DNA of 64,000 bases. Source: Knoxdaviesia capensis (taxonomy: Eukaryota > Ascomycota > Sordariomycetes > Microascales > Gondwanamycetaceae). The stretch is taken from positions 456,389 to 520,388 of the forward strand of contig LNGK01000012.1 in assembly GCA_001510575.1 (NCBI GenBank), given 5' to 3'. Below, piece after piece: positions 45,122 to 56,592 of the stretch; position 1 is the first letter of the stretch; each line of letters begins with the position of its first letter. Both the position numbers and the translations under genes were made by a program. A model generated the notes under the pieces. It had not been told where the DNA came from, did not search any database, and saw only the letters and a program-made list of their open reading frames with translations.

Positions 45122-46939
45122 TTAGACGTCAGGCTCGGAACCAATAGCAAGGGCTCTGATGCTCCAGTTGGCTTTTCCGGCGTTGAAGGACTCCTCATAT
45201 TTCCACTTCCGACCAGTATTAGCACCTCCACTAACCTGGTCCGGGTCGGTGGTCTGAGACTTCTCCGGTCGGCCATCGCCGATAGAGCCCAGGCTGTAGG
45301 CAGGCTTAGTGTCCTGGGGCACGGTGAAACCGGCTGGGATTTCATGGAGCCAGCTCTTACGAGGGGGCGGGGCGTACCCGGACGGGGCGTATCCGGATTG
45401 CTTCAGGGGAGGAAGTCCGGGGGGCCCGTACATGAGAATTTCGGGACGAACGCGATAGCTGACTTGCTTAGTATCGGGAGAAACCACCTTGCTGAAGTAG
45501 CTATCGAATTCGATCCATGGGTTCGCCTTGGCACGAGAAGGGGGGGAATAATCTCTCGTGTCAACGGAAAGGCGGCGAGTGTCGTTGGCAGAGGTCGAGG
45601 GAAGGATCGAAAAGGTGCCGGTAGAGTCAACATTGCCGGTAAAGTTGGAAGCATCCGAAATGTCCGAAGGGGTGTTCGAAGGGGACCGAGGGTTGGGCTT
45701 CATACCGACATTCTGGCTCTGAGAGAGAATGAAGGTGCCAGAGTTGCCATGGGCCATGTCAATAGAATCATCGACCGTAGAGAAAAACTCGAAATCCGAG
45801 GACTTGATGTCATCGCTGTCATTGACATCGGAAGACTGAGAAGTCTTAAGGTTGAAACCACCAGAGAAAAGAGAGTGATGGTAGTTGGCCTTGGAACCGT
45901 TGACCTTGGACCAGCGAGCGGCCATCTCAGAAGAGAGCGAATCATTCTCCGAGACCACCTGTCCATGAAGAGTTCGGTACATGCCATGGCCGCTGAAAGG
46001 AGGAGAGGGAAGACCGGTACGCATGTCGGCCTTGGTGGATCCAAGAATGGCATTATGAGGCGAGGGAAGGCTGAGGGTGAGCTGATGGAAATCAGCAGAA
46101 CCCGGAACAACCAAGTTGCGACCCAGAGGTGAGGGGAGAACATTATCAGAGAGGTTGACTCTCTTGGGAACCTCACCCAGAGTCGGGCGGAAAGATCGCT
46201 GTCCAGGAGGACCAGCCTTGAGGGGCTCTTTGACGGTGGCAGAAAAGTCGATATCACTCTTCTTAGCATCAAAAGTTGGCTTGGGCGAGATCAGATCAGT
46301 GAGGGTCACAGTCCGACCGCAGGAGAGAGCCACCTGAGCCTGATCCTGAGCGGGGTTCGGATATGAAGCCAGATTCTTGAGAGAAAGAACATTGAGGTTC
46401 TTTAGGGACTGGCATCCATTGAGGACGGTGGCCGCGGCATTGTCGGTGGTGGTGGCGGGGTCCGAGGCAGCCATAGTCTTGTCGGGGAAAATGAGATGCT
46501 CATCGGCAACGGAGGGAAGACGCGAAAGGCCAGGGTTTTCGGTGGTGGCTTTGCCGTGGATGGCAGAATCAAGGATAATCAAATCCGGGGGGCGGTGGGC
46601 ACGGATCAGACGCGGGGTGGCAGCTCTGTGATAGTTCTGCTGAAGAGGGAAATAGGTATGAGTCTGGGCAGGACCAGCTCTGCCGGCACGATGAGTGTTG
46701 AGGGCAGCAAGACCAACAAGAGCGGCCTTGGTGTTGCCGTGGGCAGTGCCGGCAGCAGCCATGTTGATGGCAGCGTTGAGAGCGCGGCCAGGGCGAACAG
46801 GAGCACGAAGAGTCTCAGTGGTCTGAGGCTTCCAGATGGTACCCGCAGTGGTGTACATCGGCTTCTGCTGATCATTGAGAGGGGAAGTAATCATGGTGGC
46901 GCTATCGTGGAAGGTCGAGACAGCGGAAATAGGGGTCAT
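45122..46939 (-). CDS. Hypothetical ascomycete protein, 605 aa, intronless
   Basis: One continuous minus-strand frame from the ATG at 46939 to a TAA at 45122. An in-frame TTG six bases earlier is not a likely start. I recognise no known domain and no membrane segment. The protein is Ser/Pro/Asn-rich and probably largely disordered. More ordered-looking patches are MYTTAGTIWKPQTTETLRAP near the N-terminus, HRPPDLIILDSAIHGKA, CQSLKNLNVLSLKNLASYP (leucine-rich) and, near the C-terminus, KSWLHEIPAGFTVPQDTKPA and RKWKYEESFNAGKANWSIRA. The spread of conserved-looking patches suggests a regulatory or scaffold protein, but no function follows from sequence alone. A long AT-rich upstream region hints at an extended leader. 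Confidence 0.8.
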   Translation of the reverse strand: MTPISAVSTFHDSATMITSPLNDQQKPMYTTAGTIWKPQTTETLRAPVRPGRALNAAINMAAAGTAHGNTKAALVGLAALNTHRAGRAGPAQTHTYFPLQQNYHRAATPRLIRAHRPPDLIILDSAIHGKATTENPGLSRLPSVADEHLIFPDKTMAASDPATTTDNAAATVLNGCQSLKNLNVLSLKNLASYPNPAQDQAQVALSCGRTVTLTDLISPKPTFDAKKSDIDFSATVKEPLKAGPPGQRSFRPTLGEVPKRVNLSDNVLPSPLGRNLVVPGSADFHQLTLSLPSPHNAILGSTKADMRTGLPSPPFSGHGMYRTLHGQVVSENDSLSSEMAARWSKVNGSKANYHHSLFSGGFNLKTSQSSDVNDSDDIKSSDFEFFSTVDDSIDMAHGNSGTFILSQSQNVGMKPNPRSPSNTPSDISDASNFTGNVDSTGTFSILPSTSANDTRRLSVDTRDYSPPSRAKANPWIEFDSYFSKVVSPDTKQVSYRVRPEILMYGPPGLPPLKQSGYAPSGYAPPPRKSWLHEIPAGFTVPQDTKPAYSLGSIGDGRPEKSQTTDPDQVSGGANTGRKWKYEESFNAGKANWSIRALAIGSEPDV

Positions 46940-49655
46940 TTTCAAAACTCGAGCGAAGAAGGCACGTTTAGGGCGAGGTGCTTCCTGCGGATTGAAGAAA
47001 TGTTCCTGAGCTTATGATAAGCTGAAGAATGCTGGTGTGGGACGACGTGACGAGACGAAAAAGGCTCGAAATGTCGGAAAAGACGGAAACTGTCCGATCT
47101 GAAGATAGATTGAAAACAACAAAAGTTAGGATGGCGAACAAGATTTTGTAATGTAAGCACAGCAAATGTTTGAGTAGAGCACAATGTATACAATGAATAT
47201 TCAGGTAAAAAGAGGCAATTAAAAAGAGTGTGCCAAAATCAAGCGGAATAATGCATGAAGCCCCGAGTATGAGTATACTTAGGGTATGTTCACAACTCAA
47301 TAGGAGAGAATGACAAGAGAGGGAGGAATGTAGGAAAGGAGTGACAAAAGATATCCGATGATGCTCGAGATGAAAAAAATAGGATATCGAGAAGATGAAA
47401 GGGGGGCTCGGTCAATTTATCTTGAATGAACAACAAGATAAACTGAGTTAGGAGTGGTAGGTAATAAGAATGAATGAGGCGGAAGTGATGAAGAAGGAAG
47501 AAAAACGAAAGAGGGGGGATGAAGTGGAAAGAGTGAAGAAGGAAATTGTAAAAGGGGGAAACTTTTTGTTGAAGTCACCTGCTACTTAGCGGGAGGAGGT
47601 GGAAGGTGGGATTTTTCTTCAATTTGAACATAGAAAAGCACAATAGACGGAAGGAGCGCAGTTGCAACTGCCTCTGAATTGCTCACGACTTACACGAGGA
47701 AGGAGCGTGGGTCGCATTTACATAATTCAGTTTGAGATCGCTCCTTCCCAGGAACACTGGTTCCTGCCCTAACTAAGGCACAAGACAAAAATGGAAGGAA
47801 CAAACGGGAAACCCAAAAGGGTGAGTCCGCCGGGTGAAGTCTACTGAACGGGAATCTCGTGATGAGAAGCTCCACGGAGTGAATACCATAGGTGAGGGGA
47901 ATGATGCAAGATTCTAAACAAGATGAGTGATAACTTACAATCAATGTTCAATTGAGGCAGAAAGAATGAAGAACACTCTTGGATAATTGTCGTATATCAA
48001 CTTGGTAGTGGGGTGACGAACTATTGGGGCCGTTAAAATTCGAGTTAGATGCGACCCAGAGACACATGACTTGGAGGGAGATCAATTGGGTGAGGAGCCA
48101 TAATATATAGGGATGTGAATAGTACATGATGGTGAGTGATAGTAGATAAGAAAAACAATTAGAATAAACTTACCAAGATGATAATGCTTAGGGTCTGAAT
48201 GAGTGGAACAATGAGAACAAGAAGGATGCAGGTGAAGGAGTGGAAGAATGATAAAGGAAGGTGGTGAGAAAAGGATGTTGTGTGTGATAGGGAGGGAAGA
48301 AAAAAAAAAAGGAGGGAAAGATTTCTGGGGGAGCAAGGGAAAAATGAAGTTCTTTAAACAGTCTGATGAAGCAATTGTAAACACCAGCAGAATTGAAAAT
48401 TGGCAAATGCAAGTAACATAAAGTTGTTTTGACTACTTGACATCCCCAGAATTACCCAATGTGGAAATAAGTATACATCAATATTGGCAGTTTTGATACC
48501 CAACGACCATCAGCATGGCGGTGAGAGAACAGGATTTCCGTGCTACAGTTGTGACCGCGCCTGAGCCCAACAGTTCCCTATTATAAATGGACGTTCTGCG
48601 AGTTTATACCGAACATAAGACGGACCGAAAAACACTGAGAACATGGGCTAGAGCACCAGGACATTGCACTGACACCAGAGGAGTCGTGTACAGCTCCCAC
48701 GGTTTCCATATCATCGGAAGTGCAGATTCATTTCAGGAGCCTTAATCCTCTGGAATAATTGCAGTGAGAATGGGCCCATATAAGTGAAATGGCAGTTCCA
48801 TGTGCGGAAGTCCACGCAGACTTGAAAGCGGTTGCGACACCGAACTTGGGACTTGGCTCTGTCAGGATACGGGCCCCCTTTTCTTCTCGGTGAAGGTTGA
48901 TTGATGAGTTGGTTGATGTGTGGATGGAGAAGGTCCGTTTCGAAAATTATCTCTGGCTCCAACAACTATGAGTCAAGGATCACTGATACTTAACAAGCTA
49001 TAACACTTCAGGAGTGAGCTTAAAGTTCTCACCGGGGAGAGTTCCAGAGTCCGAGTTAGTTAGCTCGTTATGATAGGAAGTTGAGGTAAGAGGAGCACTT
49101 AGAATTACTAATTAGAAAGACAATTCTAGAAAAAGCTTGCTCACCGAAAGAGATAATCCGGCTTAACTCATAGCAAGCCAAACCCGGCATGCATACACAT
49201 AGGACAATCGAGTATCTGATTCAGGCTTACAAGAAAAGTCAGAGAAAGTAAGAAAAAGTAGTAACGCCATTGTCTCTATATAGAAGGGTAAAAACAGGAT
49301 AGCAAGGAGGATGTAAAACTTGAAAACAATATATATAAAAGAGAAAAGGAAAAAAAAAAAGAGGATGAAAAAAGAAAAAGAGAGGCAGGAAATCCTTGGT
49401 AGGGTATTTAATTACGTGATGGTGATACAGCAAAAAACAGAAAAACCTCTTCATCTATCATTAAGCCTCAGCGGGCTCAAATCATTTTGTGTTTTAGCTC
49501 TGGTTCTCCGAAGGAACAGAGAGAGAGAGAGAGAAAAGGAAGACGGAGGGATGAGAAAGAGGGGATCCAAAAAGGTCACGAAAAGCGGGCCGTAAGAGTG
49601 CAAGAGGAAGCAAAAGAAAACAAAACGTCGAAAAACGCGAAGTTAGAGTCCCCCT
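46940..49655. promoter_or_regulatory. Upstream region of the 605-aa gene and 3' flank of the PalI gene
   Basis: Purine-rich on the plus strand, so pyrimidine-rich in the sense of the minus-strand gene at 46939. This suggests a long promoter or leader, possibly with leader introns I cannot place. No protein-like frame was found. An (AG)n-rich patch lies near 49516-49540. Confidence 0.45.
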
Positions 49656-52015
49656 TTAGACCCCTGGATACGCGCCGCCCCGCTGATTCGTCGGTGCGGC
49701 TCCGCGGAGCTGGAAATCCGGGTTATTCAAGAGCATGTCCTGGCGCTGCTGCCCGGGAGGCGGGCCCCGCGGCGGATAAGGACCTCCCTGACCCGGCATG
49801 GGTGGTGGCGCCTGGGGATTCCAGCGCGGGTTTACACCGCGTTGCGAGATCGAGGTGAAGTTGGACCGCTCGGACTCTGCCGGGCTGCGAGACCCGCCGT
49901 TACCGCGCACGTCATCATACGACGGCTCGGCCCGCATCTGCCTTAGTGGTTGCGAAGGTTGTAGTTGCGGGGGCGATGCTTGCCGGATCGCTTGTGGTTG
50001 TTGGATCTGGAGAGGCGGTGGTGCGGCGGATGCTATGTCGTACCGCGGGTCGACATCCTCGTAGTAGTCACTGCGTGCCTCTGGGACAGCTTCTGCCGGT
50101 CGGCCTGCTGGTAGGGGTGATGGTGCTGGCGCTGGCGATCGGTTCTGTGGTTGCTGTTGCTGGTTCCATGCCGCTCGGGCAGGAACGTACTGCCTAGAAT
50201 TACGGAAGAACGGTTAGATATAGGTCTGATGTCCAAGAGTCTTTTGGCTGAGGAGGTGAATGAGAACAAAACGTACTCCTCGCTGCTGTATTTGCTTTCC
50301 TCGCTCATGTATGTATCATGAGGCCGGGGAATCTGTCCTCGTCCCTGTTGCAAGCCAACCATGCCTGCAACATCAGGATCGCTCTGTCTCAAAGCGACTG
50401 CCGGGCTGGCATCCATCTCCACAGGTTGGTTTTGCATCGACGTGGCCTGGCCAACAGGAACCTCGTCAGGGAGAGGAGGGGGGGATTCGGCCCGCGGCAG
50501 GAGACTTTCCCGGTTGGCATTGTTGTTGTTATACGTATCATAGGCGGGGGAGTTCGGCGGCTGGTAGTCGGTTTGCTGGCGGTTTCCATACTGGTCGTAG
50601 GTATCATACTGAGGCCGTTGGTTATTATACGGTCCGGGAGAGTTGCTGTAGCCCGGAGGCGGAGGACCACGTCCACCACGCATGGATCCGTAGGCTCCGC
50701 GGGGAGGCGGGCCATATCCACCACGGCCACCTGGGGGTCCATAGCCGCCTCGGCCAGGGGGTCCATATCCACCGCGTCCATTAGGCGGCGGGCCGTAGCC
50801 GGGGTAACCACCACGACCGGGAGGACCATAGCCTCCACGGCCACGATACCCACCGGGAGGCATGCCACCACGGCCGCGGGAGTTCTGGCGTTCGAAAGAC
50901 GCAGCATTGTTCAATGCGTAACCATCCTGAGGTCCAACAGGGTTTCCGTACTGGTCAACTTGCGAAGGTGGCGCAGAACCGGATCTCCTTGGTCCATAGC
51001 CAGACATATCGCTAACAGTAGATACATCGGCCGGCATGGCATTCGGCGAGCGGTTGGAGGGGCTACGAGTGGTCAAGGGAATGCGTTCGTCGCTGATCCG
51101 GTCATCCTTCCGTTGCGACTCGAAGGTAGCGAAAGTCGGAAGACTATCACCGGCCGACGTTATCGCAGTGGGAGTTTCATCGATAGCCTGGGCAACCACC
51201 GGGACTGTCTTTGTCTGGGCCTCGCGGTTGTAGTAGTTTTCCCCGCTCATCTCAGCGTTCTCAGCAATGCGCTTCTTACGGGCTTTGCGGCTGACGAGAG
51301 TGCGGCGCATGGCACATGAGACAATGCTGGAGAGGCACACCAAAATAGTGGAGGCCAAAACTAGGTAGGATCCAAAAGTCATGTGCGGAATGAACAAGAG
51401 AACATCGATGAGGAAAGCCAGCAGGGAAACAAGGAAGTCGATAAAGCAGAAGATGAAAACGAAGAGTAGATAGCGAGGTGAGTGAGACGGTGAGTGAAGG
51501 TGGGCGGTAAAGGCGAGAATAAAGCAGACGAGTGTCAGGAAAGCGGCCACAGGATGAACAATGAGGATGGCCGATAACGAGTTTCTCGTTGAGGGCGGCA
51601 AATCGAACGCCGAGGCGTCGTCAACGAACTCGGCAGCTAGAATGATGGAGGCAAAGGTTAGCTATCAACGCTGATTCATTGCACCTGACTTTAGGGGGGT
51701 TGGTTTTGCTTTTCAAACGCGGCGGCCGACGCCTTCTCCTCGTGCGGTCCCAGCTTCCCAAATCCCACTTAGTCTCTCCCGTTCTTCGTCTTCCTTTAAA
51801 AATAGATACAATCGCCATTTCATACCTGCATCATAGCCAATCTCAATTCCACTGCACCGCTCGGGGGTACAGTAGCCGAAAACACCAAAGTCGACACCCA
51901 GGTAGCTTCCGAGCGACACGGCCTTGATAATCGGGGTTGACAGAACCGATATGAGCAGCAGCGCGAACGCTGCAAAAAGCAGCAGCGACAACGGAGTCGC
52001 AGGCCGAAGCATCAT
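49656..52015 (-). CDS. palI: pH-response regulator PalI/Rim9, 695 aa, three exons
   Basis: Plasma-membrane component of the ambient-pH (Pal/Rim) pathway. It assists the PalH/Rim21 sensor, upstream of PacC/Rim101 processing. Exons (minus strand) are 51826-52015, 50277-51636 and 49656-50193. The introns (189 and 83 nt) are canonical, with donors GTATGA and GTACGT. There are four membrane segments: LSLLLFAAFALLLISVLST (about 10-28), ILIVHPVAAFLTLVCFILAF, LLFVFIFCFIDFLVSLLAFL and YLVLASTILVCLSSIVSC. The first loop contains FGVFGYCTPERCSGIEIGYD with its paired Cys. The marker CAMRRTLVSRKARKKRIAEN follows the last segment. The long cytosolic tail carries Arg-Gly-Gly and GGYGPP repeats (about residues 315-380) and Pro/Gln-rich sequence to the end. 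This tail is typical of filamentous fungi and missing in yeast Rim9. Confidence 0.93.
50690..50880 (-). repeat. GGYGPP / RGG repeat block in the PalI tail
   Basis: About ten imperfect copies of GRGGYGPP-like units, encoded by a GC-rich repeat that changes codons between copies. It probably forms a flexible, disordered segment. Confidence 0.75.
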
Positions 52016-55000
52016 AACAGCAGTTTATGCGCTATATCAGCGCAAAAGAGGAAAATAATACGTAGTAAAAAGGTTGGTTTGTATGTTTTGGCGCAAGGCC
52101 AGCGTCTTCGCAAGACGCGGCGCTCAGCACAACTGCGTGAAATACGGAGACTCCGACTGAGAGAACCGAAGGTCGTCGAGGGCCAACAGGGTTCCTTGAA
52201 GGTATGTATTGATTGGAATCGTAGGTTTATATCGGCCTTGTGTGCCGAGTGGAAAGACGCAGTCTGAGAGTCGAAGCTTTCCAGGCGGCATAGATCGATA
52301 TTAGGGTGTAATGAGAGACTCGCGGTTGATACGATGAACGATGGAGACCACGGCGCAAAGGTCAAATGATAGATTTCAAAATCGATATCGCGATAGTTCA
52401 GAGACTAGTTGGCGGGGCGTACGAATAGAGAATGTCGACGACGCGTCTTTCCCATGGTACTGGAGGGAAGGAAAAAAGAATATCGCGAACAAACAACAGC
52501 GCACAGCACAGACGATGTCCCGCACAAATAAAAATTACCCAAAAAAACACAGCTAAAATTGCAACGGAAAAAAAGGCGAAGAAAAAAAGCACACGGAAAG
52601 TGAGACTGGAAAATGAAGGACTTTCAAAAACGTGAAGATGAATTTCTCGAAGAAGCAAAAACGAAGGAATAAAAAGAAAATGATGGTAGACAAAAAAGAA
52701 AAGAGCAAAAAAAGGTGGGAAGAAAATGAAGGAAAACCAACACAGCCGATGGAGGCGCAATCGTGAACTGCAGGCCTTGTTCAAAGGGGAAGGAGGGAAG
52801 AGAGAGGGTGAGAGAGCAAGAGCGAAAGAGCGAGAGAGGAAAGAGGGAAGAGGGACCGATTGGATTTTTTGGGAGAAGAGTTGGTGGAGCGACAAAGTAA
52901 AAGACCAGCGATATTGAGATGAAGAGAACTTGAGTGAGACGTGGGGAAATAAGTCGCTGAAATGAGGCCCGTCCAACTTAATTACAGGTGATTCAGGCGC
53001 TAAACCTTAACTCTCCTTAGAAGCTCTCGCTGTTCCTGGCATGGGTTTTAGGCCGCCTAGCCACCGTTATCGATAGTACCAACGCTAAGCGGCCCTTGGG
53101 AAACTGGCCTGATGAATAGCAGCGTGTTAATGAGTTTATTTAGAAAACGGGGGTTTTGGGTATACGTGTGCCTGGATTTATGCGCAGGAACGGACAGTGC
53201 TGTAGCAGTTCAGTAGTATATCGTTCAAAGCTGAATGAACTTCAATTTTAGCCCAAGCCGAGAAGAAGAAAAAGCAAATCCCACTGCCAGCACTTTACCG
53301 TGCAGGGGACATGCGCTGTGTTATGTCTTGGAGAAGAGAAGCACCATGTTCTGCACAGAAAGTCCGCCAGCAACCAGCAAACAAATCGGGTGCGGTATAT
53401 GTCTCAATATGTTAAGACTGAAATTCCTGTATATTTCTCTTTTCCTTGATGAACCCCAATATCGGATTTTTCGCGCCGGATTCCGTCACTGCTGTATACC
53501 GCCCCAATAAGCCGTCGCGTGGATGGGGAAGAAATGAAAACTCGAAATTGCACCACCGCTTCTGAATCCGGTAGACAGGCCGGAGTACCGTCACAACATA
53601 TCTAAGGAAGAGATTCCTCAAGGTGTCCCAACAGGATACGTGAGTACGTCGCCCATCGCATAGCAAATGTGGCGTTGGCCAACCTTGCAAAACAGTAGCA
53701 AAAAAAAATTGCGCCACCTCCTCTTACTCTCGGATGGAACCTCTTGTGCTTCTATTTCCAGAATAGTTCCCACCACGTGCAGTCAACTGTTCTTTAACCT
53801 GCACTCAACATCTCCATACAATCATGTCTATCTCAATTCGTAAGGCGACGCAGAAAGAGTCGTTCTTTGGAGGTGGGAAGAAGGGTGGACCGGTGGAGCA
53901 TCTCCAGGCGAAGCAGTGAATTTCTGATCAGATGGAAAATAAGAAGAGCATATCGTCTAATACTGAAGACGTCTGAGAGAATTCTCTGGTCGAACGAACC
54001 ACTTTATCCTCCCACAATACCACGCGAAAGTCAATCCGGTGGGCCTTTGTGTAAATGCATTTGCTCTCCCCCAAGTCGCATGCCATGTTATTAGCTTGGC
54101 TTTTTGCCTCCCACAGGTAGAGTTGCATCGCATCAGATATCTCTCGGGGGGTTCCCCCTCTTTTTTCTGTCTTTTCTGTGCTGACCAACTTATATCCGCT
54201 TTTAGAGAACTTTGATTTCCTTTCCCCTCTGATGGCTCGCGTAGGTGCAATATACTCGAGCTATAGGTAGTATATGGAATTGGAGATGAAGTCTAGCGGG
54301 ACCCTCCGTGCTTCCGGATACGATACGGAGAGGTCGTGTTCACTGTTGACCGTCTACGGAGTACTACAGTGCTTTGGGTCATGAGAGCGATACGATAAAT
54401 CCTCCCAGCAAATTGCCGGTTCCATCCACTCTGAGTTTAGTCTCTTGACGGGGATACGAATCCCAGATAAATGCCCACTTATCGCCATCGAACCCCTGCG
54501 CTAGTGATAGGCCCGCCCTACAAAGAAAAGAGATAAGTGAGAAGTCAGAAAACATCAGAAAGATACCAACCCAAAAAAAAAAAAAAAAGAAAAGAATCAA
54601 AACCTTGAGACCAATATAGCAGTCCGTTCTGGGAGGCAAAAAAAACCTCTGTGAGGGCTCCCATCCCTCTATAAAAAGATCGTTCTGTAGTCGTCAGATA
54701 CACCTGATTGGCCCTCTATCCTGCCACCACCAGTATAGTCATTGCCACATTCTCCAGTTCTCGCTTTGCCTGGAGAGCCTGCTGATGGCCGCCGAGAAAG
54801 AAGTCACGGCTGACTTCGTATTCCGGCTGGTTTCATCCGGCCATGTCTACGCACTCAACCCGAGATAATGCAGAGTCCGGTGGACTTGGATGGCGACAGT
54901 TGCGCTGTTGGATGTGTAGGTGCAGCCTGCATGATCGCACTCTTACGATCGACCTGCATGTACTAGTCCAAGTGCACTGGGTTAACATGCATGTCCAGAC

Positions 55001-56592
55001 CTTCGTACGCATCTAAACCGCACAGCTTATCAGTTCCCTCACACATGCATGCTTGGGGAAGCGGGCCGTGCTTGGTGGGGAGGATGTGCGTACGTACTCG
55101 AGTACGGACTACGCTACGGAGGACGAGATTTCTAGTCTTCGACGTGACACAACACGAGGGGCGAGGGGTGGCCCAGAAGAAAGAAGAAAAATAAGTCACT
55201 TTGAATTGGAGGTTGGCAGCACTGATCTGCGATTCCCTCATTTTGCTGAGCCACCATGCCAGAACGGACATTCATGAGAAGGGTCCCGGGTCTTTGGAGG
55301 TCTGTCTTCTCCCTACTGGTCACATTTGCTCCATAGATAGGAAAAACGCAGCTAGGGTTGCCTTCGATTTAATTGGGGATCGTCATTCAACACATCCTGA
55401 ATCTCTACTGTAGTCCGCCCTCTTCCTCTCTGGTACCAACTCAGGAACCGTCTGCCATTCAGAAAGCTCGCAGTCACCATAGTCACCGGTTACCCGCAAG
55501 CCTGCAGATTCGTCCCTGGACATTCCAGGCCGTCCAGCCAACCCCCGATGTCTCAACAAGGCCTCTGGTTGTCCACTCGCCCTTACCGTTATTCTTTCCT
55601 TCCAGCGGCTCCCAACATCCAACCTTCAACGCATGAATTCCCTGGGGCCCTGGTGAAACAAGTCTCGCTGGCCTGCGCATCTGGCGCATCCACGGGCCAA
55701 GTGTCAACCAACCACAAGGATACACCAAAGGCCCCAGATTTCAGACCCAGCTTCTCGGCCACAACCCCCCGAAGAAAGAAAGAAAAAAAAAGAAAAGAGA
55801 GGCGACAACGTTTGTGTTCCCCCTTTCAGGAGCGATGGATTGCATGTTTTACAGGCTTCTTGGGTTGGGCGGCGCCATAGCGCACAAGTCATTCATGGCC
55901 GCTCATCCACCTGTCAAGTTTTAGCCCCGGAGAATCTTAATGGAGATGCGCATATCAGAAGGGATTGTGTCATCGGATACTTCCATGATTGAGAGAAGAA
56001 GAAAGAGAGCGCGGCATGTCTCCCTGTTCAAAGGTTGAATGTACCCGCGACAACTCAATTCAAGCAAAACCTGCCACCCCACGGCACATCGCTTCTAGAC
56101 CGGAAGCTTCCGTGCTCCGTGGAAAGATCGCCAACCAAGCACGATTCAGATCACGTGCACTCAGATCAGGCTCCGGAAGGAGATCAATTTGGCAGGCCGT
56201 CTAGAGATATATTTCGCACTGTAAGGGTTTCCGCTCAATTGGGGTGCTGAAAGCCGGAGTATTACAGTGTGGGACATTTTCGCACTGTATTTTCCATCTC
56301 CGTCAATGGTCCGGTTCTTACGCATCTCAACTCCCACAGTACAGGGACTGTGTGTTCAATGTCCGCCCTGCAAATATAGTATGAGATTTTCACGAACAGT
56401 GCGAATACCTCAGCGCTGCTGGGAGCGAACAGAAAATCGGCGTAGTCAAATATTCTCTCTCGTTTGCGAACTTGACTTTCGTTCTTGATTTTGTCTTCAC
56501 ACATTCATTGCTTTCCCGGATACAATCGTCGTCTTCTCGTTCCTTCCTCCCTCTATTCTCTCTTCTTTCTTCCTTCCCCGCTGCAGCTCAAT
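52016..56592. other. Intergenic: PalI promoter, small broken ORF, ADCK1-like gene promoter
   Basis: The stretch 52.0-52.9 kb is purine-rich on the plus strand, so pyrimidine-rich toward PalI, fitting its promoter. From 53 to 56.4 kb I see no intact gene apart from the small broken ORF at 53824. The stretch 56460-56590 is pyrimidine-rich and leads directly into the gene at 56593. Confidence 0.5.
53824..53976 (+). pseudogene. Small ORF with an in-frame stop (51 codons)
   Basis: An ATG in good context (ACAATCATG) opens MSISIRKATQKESFFGGGKK..., ends at a TGA (53917-53919), and continues in the same frame as ISDQMENKKSISSNTEDV to a second TGA. It might be a truncated small gene or chance. No family was recognised. 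Confidence 0.2.

Noticed and set aside
45344..46132. A 262-codon plus-strand frame rich in Arg and Gly
   Set aside because: It is the reverse strand of the 605-residue protein and has no recognisable motif.
50318..51319. A 333-codon plus-strand frame
   Set aside because: It is antisense to the PalI tail and made of repeat-derived Arg/Ile/Val sequence.
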